NCBI GenBank assembly: GCA_027487775.1
Contig: JAIYCY010000006.1
Coordinates: forward strand, 1 to 43,310
Length of the DNA: 43,310 nucleotides
Reading direction: 5' to 3'
Source: Planctomycetaceae bacterium
GTDB lineage: Bacteria; Planctomycetota; Phycisphaerae; Tepidisphaerales; Tepidisphaeraceae
Shown here: piece after piece, positions 10,711 to 18,470 of the stretch
How positions within the stretch are numbered: position 1 is the stretch's first letter
How the letters are laid out: every line of letters starts with the position of its first letter
Notes under the pieces: model-generated
Told to the model about the DNA's origin: nothing
Seen by the model: only the letters and a program-made list of their open reading frames with translations
The model's database searches: none
Position numbers and translations under genes: made by a program

Positions 10711-11547
10711 TCATGGAGCAAGGGTCATCCACGGGCGCTCTCGGAACGCGCCCGGGGTGATGCCTGTGTGCGCTTTGAAAACGCGGACGAAGTAATTCGC
10801 ACCGCTGAAGCCGCATGCGCGGGCGATGGCGTGCAGCTTGTGCTCGCTCTGATGCAGCAGCGTGGCTGCGAGTTGCAAGCGATGGCGGAGCAGGAATTCG
10901 CTCGGCGATTTTCCGGTGGTTTCCCGGAATCGCCTGGCGAGGTGCTCGCGCGAGATGTCGAAGATCGAGGCGAGCCTTTCGATGCTGAAATCGGGATCGG
11001 TCGCCTGCGTGCGCATGATGTCGATCGCACGGACGGCAAGCGGGTCTTGGGCGATACGGCGCTCGGCTAGGGTGCCGAGGATTTGCATGAGCAACTGGTA
11101 GAGAGTGGCGCTGGTCTGATACGGGTCGTCAAGCTTTCGTAACGCGCGCGCACTGACGATCCCGAGCATCATCTCCGGCAGCGTTGTCGATGTACCAAGA
11201 TCGATGACGGGCCCGAATTGCCCCGCTAGTTTTCTGCCCCAGCGCTCAGCCTCCGGTCCGGCGAGGCTGACGAAGACGAGTTCATAGGGCCCGCGAGACT
11301 CCGGCGCAAAGCCGTAACTGAACGGACCCGGGATGAACTCAACAAAGGCTCGTCCCGGCGAGAGCAGCGATCGCCTTCCGTTCCGCTGATCCTGATGAAA
11401 TCCCGCCCCCGCGAGCGTGAGCTGAATCGTGATGTGGGGCGGATCGCGCCGCTCTCGGGCATTGTAAAAATACCCGGCGTCAGGGCGCAGTTCATGCCCC
11501 GCCCCCGCGAGCCATAGCAACATGTCCGAATCTGATTCGTTCGGCAT
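10711..11547 (-). CDS. AraC-family transcriptional regulator
   Basis: 278 residues from the ATG at 11547. The N-terminal half is a cupin-like sensing domain (ITIQLTLAGAGFHQD, then PGRAFVEFIPGPFSYGF). The C-terminal 90 residues are a two-helix-turn-helix AraC domain: FSIERLASIFDISREHLARR for the first HTH and IARACGFSGANYFVRVFKAH followed by TGITPGAFR for the second. It is divergent from the GH4 glycosidase gene with 142 bp between the starts. That spacer holds two direct half-sites 20 bp apart. The likely role is activation of the glycosidase gene by a sugar, which is inferred from context. A TTG three codons upstream is an alternative start. Confidence 0.92.
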   Translation of the reverse strand: MPNESDSDMLLWLAGAGHELRPDAGYFYNARERRDPPHITIQLTLAGAGFHQDQRNGRRSLLSPGRAFVEFIPGPFSYGFAPESRGPYELVFVSLAGPEAERWGRKLAGQFGPVIDLGTSTTLPEMMLGIVSARALRKLDDPYQTSATLYQLLMQILGTLAERRIAQDPLAVRAIDIMRTQATDPDFSIERLASIFDISREHLARRFRETTGKSPSEFLLRHRLQLAATLLHQSEHKLHAIARACGFSGANYFVRVFKAHTGITPGAFRERPWMTLAP

Positions 11548-11569
11548 TCCACCCAATCATATCACACAA

Positions 11570-11596
11570 GTGCTATCAATGTCTGAAAGGTGCTAT
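11570..11596. promoter_or_regulatory. Putative AraC-type operator, two GTGCTAT half-sites
   Basis: GTGCTAT occurs at 11570-11576 and again at 11590-11596, in the same orientation and 20 bp apart, about two turns of DNA. AraC-type regulators commonly bind two direct half-sites with this spacing. The pair lies between the divergent AraC-type regulator (start 11547) and the GH4 gene (start 11690). The site is inferred from spacing and position only. Confidence 0.5.
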
Positions 11597-11689
11597 TCTC
11601 GCGGCTGAATGGCGTATTAATCTCCATCACGCCAAGGCGAATCGTGTATCGCCGAAAGTTGAACCGAAGGCTCAGAAAGAGGAGACGCC

Positions 11690-13228
11690 ATGCCCAGTGA
11701 ACTGAAAACCGTCGCGACCGAAGAAAAAGCCGGACATGCCGCCCACACCAAGTCCGCCGATCAACAGGAGGGCCTCCGCGGCAAGATCAGTCGGCCGATC
11801 CATGTGACGTTCCTTGGCGCGGGCTCTGGCTTTTGTCCCACGCTCTGCCGGGATGTTCTGCTCATTCCCGGCGCTGATCGTGGCGAGTTTCGGCTTGTCG
11901 ATGTTGACACCGATCGACTCTCGATGATGCACAAGGTCATCGAGAAAGTCATTCGAGAGACCGGACGCGAGGGAGGATGGACCGTTCGATCCAGTCCCAA
12001 TCGGCGCGACGTGCTGCCCGGCACAGACTATGCCGTCTGCTGCGTCGAGGTCAGCGGCGTTGCGTGCGTGGCATATGACAACGACATCCCACTCAAATAC
12101 GGCATCGATCAATGCATCGGCGATACGCTCGGGCCGGGCGGGTTGTTCAAAGGTCTGCGCACGGTTCCGGTGTTTCTGGACATCCTCCGCGACATGCGTG
12201 AACTGTGCCCCGGCGCGATCATGCTGAATTACACGAACCCGATGAGCATGCTCGTCTGCGCTGCCGGACGGGCAGTGCCAGAGGTTTCGGTCGTCGGACT
12301 TTGCCACAGCGTCCAGGGAACGAGTCACCTTTTGGCCGGCTATGCGGGGGTTCCTTACGAAGAAATGGATTGGGAGTGTGCGGGCGTCAATCACCTCGCG
12401 TGGTTCACGCGATTGAACCACAAGGGAGAAAACCTCTATACGAAAACCCTCTATGACAAGTTCCGCAAGGAGATCGAGCTCGGATACCAAGAGGCCGAGC
12501 AAGGTCTGGCGATACACGACGCGCAGAACATCAAGTGGGGCGCGAAGAGCGAGCAGCCCTACAAGACAGCCGACCTCATCCGAAAGGACATGTGCCTGCA
12601 CTTTGGCGCGTTCATCACTGAAAGCTCCGGGCATCTGAGTGAGTATCTGCCCTACTATCGCAAGAGCGCACGCGGACGGGCGTTGCTGCGTCGCGGATAC
12701 GACGGGGGAAGCCGATTCTATGCCACCAACTGGCCCGCATGGCGACGCAATGCTGACGAGCACCGCGCCAAGCTCGTTAGCGGTGAGGCCAAGGTCGAAA
12801 TGAAGCGAAGCTGGGAATATGGCTCCTGGATCATCGAAGCACGCGAAAAGGATTCTCCCTTCCGCATCCACGGCAACGTGATGAACCACGATATTCGACC
12901 CGGAAAAATCAATCCGGGCGAAGCGGGAAAACTCATCACCAATCTCGACGGCAACGGCGCGGTCGAAGTCAGCTGCATGGTCGATCGCAACGGCATCAAC
13001 CCGACACGCTTCGGCGCGCTGCCCGCTCACATGGCCCACGTCTGTCGGAGCCAGCAGGCCTACTTCGATCTGGCCGCCACCGCGTGCATCGAAAAGTCCA
13101 TCGAGGCTGCTGTTTACGCGCTCTATCTCGATCCGCTCACACAGGCGATCCTCACACCCGATGAGATTCGCCGCATGACGCTGGAGATGTTCGACGCCGA
13201 GCGCGACTTCCTGCCCGGTTTCCGCTGA
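11690..13228 (+). CDS. Glycoside hydrolase family 4 (alpha-glucosidase/galactosidase type)
   Basis: 512 residues. GH4 enzymes cleave glycosidic bonds by an oxidation-elimination route that needs NAD+ and a divalent metal. Seen here: a Rossmann start HVTFLGAGSGFCP (about 38-50) with LVDVDTDRL after it, LNYTNPMSM (179-187), VGLCHSVQG (202-210) with the metal-binding Cys205 and His206, and VNHLAWF with His235. There is a 35-residue N-terminal extension before the Rossmann strand. The ATG has GAGGAG before it. Sequence alone does not separate alpha-glucosidase, alpha-galactosidase and glucuronidase activity. It is divergent from an AraC-type regulator that probably controls it. Confidence 0.93.
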   Translation: MPSELKTVATEEKAGHAAHTKSADQQEGLRGKISRPIHVTFLGAGSGFCPTLCRDVLLIPGADRGEFRLVDVDTDRLSMMHKVIEKVIRETGREGGWTVRSSPNRRDVLPGTDYAVCCVEVSGVACVAYDNDIPLKYGIDQCIGDTLGPGGLFKGLRTVPVFLDILRDMRELCPGAIMLNYTNPMSMLVCAAGRAVPEVSVVGLCHSVQGTSHLLAGYAGVPYEEMDWECAGVNHLAWFTRLNHKGENLYTKTLYDKFRKEIELGYQEAEQGLAIHDAQNIKWGAKSEQPYKTADLIRKDMCLHFGAFITESSGHLSEYLPYYRKSARGRALLRRGYDGGSRFYATNWPAWRRNADEHRAKLVSGEAKVEMKRSWEYGSWIIEAREKDSPFRIHGNVMNHDIRPGKINPGEAGKLITNLDGNGAVEVSCMVDRNGINPTRFGALPAHMAHVCRSQQAYFDLAATACIEKSIEAAVYALYLDPLTQAILTPDEIRRMTLEMFDAERDFLPGFR

Positions 13229-13322
13229 TCGCCTGAAACTTTTGCTCGCGATGGCCGTCCAAGGGCGATAGAATCCCGGGGAAGGATCAGAGCGCGAATG
13301 ATCGGCATTCAAGGGAGCGGCC

Positions 13323-15554
13323 ATGAGCGATGCACTGGGCAATTCGATGAAAAGCGCCACGGGAAATGGCGTGGGCGACTGGACAGGAATCATCGCGCGC
13401 ATCGAGCAATTGGTCGGTGTGGTTCGGCGACGATCCGCGACCGAGCGCGGGATCGCGGCTCTTTCGAGCGGGCTTCTGGTTGTTGCGATCGTTGCGCTTT
13501 TGGTCGTTCTCGTTGAGCGGTTGCTCCAGATCCATCTGCCCGTACCCACGATCTTTCTTGGCTTGGGCTTAACGGTCGTCGTGGTCCTTGCGATCGCGAA
13601 AGGACTTTCCGCGCGGCCTGATCGAGTGAGCGCGGCCGCGGAGATCGATCGAAAGCTGGGCCTGAAAGATTCTCTGGCGACGGCGTTGTACGCAAGAATT
13701 TCAGGCAGCGCGGCGAGTGACCCGTTCCTCGCTGCGTCGATGATGGATGCGCGACGCGCCGTCGAGCGTGCCGATCTACGCGGGCATTTCCCGGTGCGCA
13801 CGCCGCGATCACTCGTGCCCGCGGGCGCAGTGGCGATCCTCGCGGTCGCGCTGGCGATGTGGCTGCCGAGCCTGGACTTGTTTGGCGTCAAGCAGCGACA
13901 GGAGCTTCGCGCGGTCGAATCGATGAAAATCGAAGAGGCCAAGAAAAACGTCGAGGCCGCGCTGGCCGCGCTTTCTCTGGCACCTTCCGAAGTTGCCGAG
14001 CAGGAAGAGATCAAACTCGCGCGGCAGGAACTCGCAGGCATGCTCGAACAGCCGATCCGAGATCCCGGTGCCGCCAATCGCGCTGCAAGCAGTGCGGCGA
14101 CTGCGCTCGCCGAGGCGGTGAAAAATCAGATTCAACAGAATCAGAAGTTCGCTCAGGCCCAGCAGGATCGTCGGACCTTTGATCGTCTGGGCGTGGGGAC
14201 CGAAGAGGGTGCCGTCAACGACGCACGTCGCGATATCGCCAAAGGGGATTTCGGCAACGCGCTCGAGAGGATCGAAGATCTCGCTCAGAACTTCGACAAG
14301 CTCGATCAAAACCAGCAAGAGCAGGCCGCCCAACAAATGCAACAGATGGCCAATCAACTGCAGCAGATGGCGAACAACCCGCAGCAGCAACAACAAATGG
14401 CCCAGCAGATGCAGCAGATGGGCATGAACCAACAACAGATTCAGCAAATGCAGAATCTCATGCAGCAGGCCGCTCAGGGCAATCAACAGGCCGCCCAGCA
14501 ACTGCAACAAGCCGCACAACAAGCGATGCAGCAACTCAACAACGGACAAGGCCCGAATCAACAACAACAGCAGGCGATCCAGCAAGCGATGAACCAAATG
14601 CAAGCCGCCGCCAACGCACAGGCGAATGCCCAGCAACTCCAACAAGCCGCTCAACAAATGGCCCAAGCCATGCAGCAAGCCGCTCAGCAGCAGGCAGCAC
14701 CGCAACAAGGGGGTCAACAACAAGCCGGACAACAGCCCGCTCAGCAGCCCCAGCCCGGCCAGCAGATGCAGGGTATGCAGGGCATGCAGAACGCGCTCGG
14801 TCAAATGCAGGCGATCCAACAACAAGCCCAGCAAGCCGCCGCCGCTCAGCAAGCCGCCCAACAGGCCGCCCAACAAGCCAACCAAGCCATGAACGCCGGG
14901 CAAGGTCAACAGGGACAGGGCCAACAAGGACAGGGCCAACAAGGACAGGGTCAACAGGGACAGGGTCAACAAGGACAAGGCCAACAAGGACAAGGCCAAC
15001 AAGGACAAGGTCAACAAGGGCAGGGTCAGCAGGGGCAGGGTCAAGGTCAGGCCGGTCAAGGTCAACAGCCCGGCGGACAGCAGGGGGGTGGACAACAGGG
15101 AGGTGGCCAGGGGCAAGGCGGATGGCAGGGTCAGCAAGGTCAGGGCGGGCAGGGTCAGGGGCAGGGTCAGGGTCAGGGGCAGGGCGGCGCGATGGGTGGT
15201 GCCGGTCAGGGACGCGGCGGACAGGCCAATGTCGAGGCCGCGCCGTTCGACTTCCGCGCCGAGTTCGCACCCAGCGCCGATCAGGAAGACGGACGCGTCC
15301 TCGCCAAGACGTTTGTGAAATCCGATCAGCTCATCGGTGAATCCATCGCCGAACTTCGCGAAGCACTGACCAGCAGTCAGAATCTCGCCACCGACGAGAT
15401 CGATCAACAGCGCATCCACCGACCGGCCCAGCGCGCGATCCGCGACTACTTCCGCTCGATCTCCCCCCAAGCCGATCGTTCGTCGACCAGCAACCAGAGC
15501 CCCGCAGACTCGTCAGACAAAACACCCGCCTCCGACAAGCCCGCAGCGCCATGA
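13323..15554 (+). CDS. Gln-rich DUF4175-like membrane protein
   Basis: 743 residues. Three hydrophobic segments occupy about residues 50-70, 75-97 and 160-180. The part AAEIDRKLGLKDSLATALYA followed by a charged coiled-coil recalls the DUF4175/TIGR02302 low-complexity family. From about 329 to 520 the chain is dominated by Gln, Met, Ala and Asn, and from about 529 by Gly-Gln repeats. After about 640 it becomes ordinary again (EAAPFDFRAEFAPSADQEDG) and ends with RAIRDYFRSIS and a Ser/Pro/Lys tail. The ATG has GGGAG upstream. Function is unknown; DUF4175-type proteins often neighbour VWA/DUF58 genes, which lie here on the other strand a few kb away. Confidence 0.85.
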   Translation: MSDALGNSMKSATGNGVGDWTGIIARIEQLVGVVRRRSATERGIAALSSGLLVVAIVALLVVLVERLLQIHLPVPTIFLGLGLTVVVVLAIAKGLSARPDRVSAAAEIDRKLGLKDSLATALYARISGSAASDPFLAASMMDARRAVERADLRGHFPVRTPRSLVPAGAVAILAVALAMWLPSLDLFGVKQRQELRAVESMKIEEAKKNVEAALAALSLAPSEVAEQEEIKLARQELAGMLEQPIRDPGAANRAASSAATALAEAVKNQIQQNQKFAQAQQDRRTFDRLGVGTEEGAVNDARRDIAKGDFGNALERIEDLAQNFDKLDQNQQEQAAQQMQQMANQLQQMANNPQQQQQMAQQMQQMGMNQQQIQQMQNLMQQAAQGNQQAAQQLQQAAQQAMQQLNNGQGPNQQQQQAIQQAMNQMQAAANAQANAQQLQQAAQQMAQAMQQAAQQQAAPQQGGQQQAGQQPAQQPQPGQQMQGMQGMQNALGQMQAIQQQAQQAAAAQQAAQQAAQQANQAMNAGQGQQGQGQQGQGQQGQGQQGQGQQGQGQQGQGQQGQGQQGQGQQGQGQGQAGQGQQPGGQQGGGQQGGGQGQGGWQGQQGQGGQGQGQGQGQGQGGAMGGAGQGRGGQANVEAAPFDFRAEFAPSADQEDGRVLAKTFVKSDQLIGESIAELREALTSSQNLATDEIDQQRIHRPAQRAIRDYFRSISPQADRSSTSNQSPADSSDKTPASDKPAAP
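14907..15041 (+). repeat. 15-bp tandem repeat coding for QQGQG units
   Basis: Nine head-to-tail 15-bp units of the type caacaaggacagggc lie inside the Gln-rich membrane protein gene. They differ mostly at third codon positions, so all but the slightly changed last units give the same pentapeptide QQGQG. The repeat length is a multiple of three, so copy-number change would not break the frame. Less regular GQG repeats go on to about 15180. Confidence 0.95.
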
Positions 15555-15638
15555 TCGAGCGTTGATCGTCTAGAACATCGCGGCCCGTAGCCTTGATGCA
15601 CACGGACTCCAACACACCTCAAGCGATCGAGATACTCC

Positions 15639-16736
15639 ATGCCTACTCCTCGGCTCCTCGCCTTCTTCGCGGTCGTGCTGTTCATCATCGTGCCGCTCAT
15701 CCTGCTTCTGGGTATCAGCCTCGGCTGGTTCGCCAAATCTGCGGGTCCCACGGCAACATCAAGCGACGAGATCGTGCTCTACACCAGCATCGACGAACCG
15801 ATCGCGCGAAAGGTGATTGAAGCCTTCGAAGCAGAGTCGGGCCAGCGTGTTCGATTCGTCACCGACACCGAAGCCACGCGATCGGTCGGCATCGCAGAGA
15901 AGTTGCGTGCCGAGAAGGAGCGTCGCCGTGCGGATGTCTGGTGGGGCAACGAGCCATTCCACACGCTGAGGCTTGCGCGGGAGGGATTCTTCACTTCGCT
16001 CGACGCTGACGTCGCCGAGGGCATCGATCCGATTTTTGTCGGACGCGATCGCCATTGGGTCGGCGTGGGCGTGCGACTCCGCGTGCTGGCGATTTCACAC
16101 GGCGCGGAAACGAAAGATCCATCGCTCGCCGCGCTTGCCCTTGAGAATCTCACCCATCCGAAATGGAAGGGGCAACTCGTCATGGCGCGACCGAACGCCG
16201 GAACCACCGCAGCCCAGATGGCGGCCCTTTATTCGGTCTGGGGGCAGGAGCGTTTCGATGCATGGCTTCGCGGACTGCGTCAGAACGATATCGCGCTTGT
16301 CGGCGGAAACAGTATCGTCACGCAGGAAATCGCCGCTGCTCGCTTTACGATCGGACTGACCGACAACGACGACATCACCGCCACGCAGGCCGGTGGAGGT
16401 TCGCTCACCCAGGTCATTCCCGATCAGTCGTCATCAGCATCCTCATCACCGCTCGGCACGCTAGCCATCCCGACAACCGTGGCCCGCGTCGATAGGCCCG
16501 AATCGCATCCGGAGGCGGACAAGCTCATTCGATTCCTCGCCTCGCCTCGCACAGAGGCCATCCTCCGCGAGAGCGGATTCACGATCGGTTCGACACGACC
16601 GCAGCCTGGTGCAAATGACACATCGTCGGCGGCGATCAATTTTGTCGCGATGGAGGTCGAGTTCGAAAAGGTGGCCGACGCGCTTCCCGAAGCCGTCCGC
16701 CGCGCGACTGCGATCCTCGAAGGACGCGAGCCGTGA
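15639..16736 (+). CDS. Extracellular solute-binding protein, iron(III) ABC type, orphan
   Basis: 365 residues. A long hydrophobic N-terminal segment (about 8-32) acts as a signal peptide or membrane anchor. The mature part starts with EIVLYTSIDEPIARKVIEAF and continues with RADVWWGNEPFHTLRLAREG, GQLVMARPNAGTTAAQMAAL and FTIGLTDNDDITATQAGG, all typical of family 1 (FbpA/AfuA-like) binding proteins. These deliver iron or other ligands to an ABC permease. No permease or ATPase gene lies near it, so the partner must be elsewhere or absent. It lies 84 bp after the Gln-rich protein gene on the same strand. Confidence 0.87.
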   Translation: MPTPRLLAFFAVVLFIIVPLILLLGISLGWFAKSAGPTATSSDEIVLYTSIDEPIARKVIEAFEAESGQRVRFVTDTEATRSVGIAEKLRAEKERRRADVWWGNEPFHTLRLAREGFFTSLDADVAEGIDPIFVGRDRHWVGVGVRLRVLAISHGAETKDPSLAALALENLTHPKWKGQLVMARPNAGTTAAQMAALYSVWGQERFDAWLRGLRQNDIALVGGNSIVTQEIAAARFTIGLTDNDDITATQAGGGSLTQVIPDQSSSASSSPLGTLAIPTTVARVDRPESHPEADKLIRFLASPRTEAILRESGFTIGSTRPQPGANDTSSAAINFVAMEVEFEKVADALPEAVRRATAILEGREP

Positions 16737-16764
16737 TCAGCGTCCCCCATTTAATCGATGATCG

Positions 16765-17631
16765 TCAATCGGGACCGTAGAACGCTTCGGCACGAAGCCC
16801 GGTCTCGCGCTCGACGCGTGCGACGATGGCGTCGACCTCGTGTCGATCGAGGTGGGCAACATACGCCTCGGCGGTCGCGCGGGCGATCGTGTAGACCTGC
16901 ACGAGCTTGATCTGTGCGCCCTGCGACTTCAGATCGTTGAGCCGACTGATGTACGCATCAATTTCCGACTCTGGTGGGGCTTGGCCATTGATACGCATGA
17001 AGAGGGTCTGAATCACAACCGGGCGAATTCGGCCCGTGCGGGCAATGTTGTCGAGAACGCGCGCGAACGGGACGCTGGTGCGCTCGACGAGTTGGTAATA
17101 CGGCTCGGTCCCGGCGTCGAGTTTGCACCAGAGCTCGCCGTTGGATCGATCAAGTAAATCAAGCGCGCCGGCGAGTCGGGGTTGATGCAGCAGCGTCGCG
17201 TTGGTGATCACCACAATCTTGACCGGCTCCGGCCAGTCGTGCCTGGCAAGCTCTCCGGCCACGATCTGGCAGGCCTCTTCAAAGCGTGGATAACTCGTCG
17301 GCTCGCCGTCACCGGAAAAGGCAACATCGTTGACGCGCTTGAGCGGTGCGGGCGTGCGATCGAACGGAGGTGCGCTAAAAATCTCCCCGCCGCTGGCGAG
17401 TCTGATCATCTGCTGCAGCTCGCTTCGCAACGCATCGAGATCGACCTCGACCCGGCCCGGCATCGTCGTTCGATCGACGCAGCAATAGATGCAGTCAAAG
17501 TTGCAGACCTTGTCCGGATTGAGATTCACACCAATCGACAATCCGCGGCTGCGACGCGAAATGACCGGATATACATAGCGGTTGTCTCGCCAGACACGGG
17601 AGTGATCGGTAAAGAGCGGCGTATAGGTCAC
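16765..17631 (-). CDS. Radical SAM protein
   Basis: 288 residues from a GTG start. The cluster-binding motif is CNFDCIYC (C43, C47, C50), preceded by SIGVNLNPDKV, the usual first strand of a subgroup of stand-alone radical SAM proteins. Further blocks are AFSGDGEPTSYPRFEEAC, the SAM-binding GE motif, and VVITNATLL. The C-terminus (IKLVQVYTIARATAEAYVAH) is that of the same subgroup. The reaction is unknown; no partner protein or peptide substrate is encoded beside it. It is convergent with the solute-binding protein gene (28 bp apart) and divergent from the DinB-like gene. Confidence 0.88.
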   Translation of the reverse strand: MTYTPLFTDHSRVWRDNRYVYPVISRRSRGLSIGVNLNPDKVCNFDCIYCCVDRTTMPGRVEVDLDALRSELQQMIRLASGGEIFSAPPFDRTPAPLKRVNDVAFSGDGEPTSYPRFEEACQIVAGELARHDWPEPVKIVVITNATLLHQPRLAGALDLLDRSNGELWCKLDAGTEPYYQLVERTSVPFARVLDNIARTGRIRPVVIQTLFMRINGQAPPESEIDAYISRLNDLKSQGAQIKLVQVYTIARATAEAYVAHLDRHEVDAIVARVERETGLRAEAFYGPD

Positions 17632-17847
17632 GCTACCATGATAGCACCAGCACGGGTCGTTTCGCAGGGACGTCGCAGAGACTCCGAAGTGGCGGGCGCG
17701 GGGGCGTCGATTGGATGACCGCCCGGCGCGTGCAATCGGGCGTGGATGCGTGTATCAATGCGTCGTTGGGGTTGTTTTCGGCGTGAGGTATCGGGCCCGT
17801 TGCGGAGGCGTGACCCGGAATCACACGCGTTGTGATAGAGGCGAACA

Positions 17848-18366
17848 GTGACCAACGTGTTTCACCTGCATTTGCGTGAGATGTGTGAGTACCTGCGTTG
17901 GGCGGATCATCAATCGATGTTGGCCGCCCGTACCGTAACCGATGATGCGTATTACAAAGACGTCGGCATCAGTTTCGGCTCGCTGCACAAGGTGCTCGTC
18001 CACAACATGGCGATCCAATGGCTCTGGCTATGTCGATTTCGTGGCGAATCGCCTAAACGCTGCGAAGATCACACCGATTACCCCACGCGGATGGCCCTCG
18101 AACAACGCTGGCCTCTCGTGCATGCCGCGCTGATCGATTTCGTCGGACATCAAAGTCAGCAGGCCCTGCAGAGCGTGGTCACTTATCACGACACGCGCGA
18201 CGAATCCCACACGCTGCCTCTGCGCGACATGATCCTGCACTTGATCGACCACGGCAGCTATCACCGCGGACAGATCAACACACTCATCAAGCGCGGCGGG
18301 GGCACGCCTTCGCACATCAACTACCGACTTTGGTGCATCGAAAAGGCCAAGCACAAAATGTCGTAG
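17848..18366 (+). CDS. DinB-family protein with metal triad
   Basis: 172 residues, starting at a GTG with AGAGG a little upstream. DinB/YfiT-type proteins are four-helix bundles holding a metal through three His. Here they are probably His52 (KVLVHN), His135 and His139 (LIDHGSYHRGQIN). The family includes thiol-dependent transferases for bacillithiol, mycothiol or glutathione, and proteins of unknown role. It lies 104 bp before mqnE on the same strand. Substrate is unknown. Confidence 0.9.
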   Translation: MTNVFHLHLREMCEYLRWADHQSMLAARTVTDDAYYKDVGISFGSLHKVLVHNMAIQWLWLCRFRGESPKRCEDHTDYPTRMALEQRWPLVHAALIDFVGHQSQQALQSVVTYHDTRDESHTLPLRDMILHLIDHGSYHRGQINTLIKRGGGTPSHINYRLWCIEKAKHKMS

Positions 18367-18457
18367 TGCCGTCGACGGATCGACGACGCGATGCTTTTGA
18401 TCACTTTCAATCCGCGTGAAACATCTGATCGCACGCACGCGGGCCGGGCGGTCGATC

Positions 18458-18463
18458 TATACT
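18458..18463 (+). promoter_or_regulatory. Possible -10 element for a near-leaderless mqnE transcript
   Basis: TATACT ends seven bases before the ATG of mqnE. If it is a real sigma-70-type -10 box, transcription would start at or next to the start codon. No Shine-Dalgarno sequence is present, which agrees. No good -35 box is visible 17 bp upstream, so support is weak. Confidence 0.3.
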
Positions 18464-18470
18464 TTCGGTA

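Noticed and set aside
11672..14077. A minus-strand open frame of 801 codons across the GH4 gene
   Set aside because: It spans both the GH4 gene and the start of the next gene on the other strand and has no recognisable domain.
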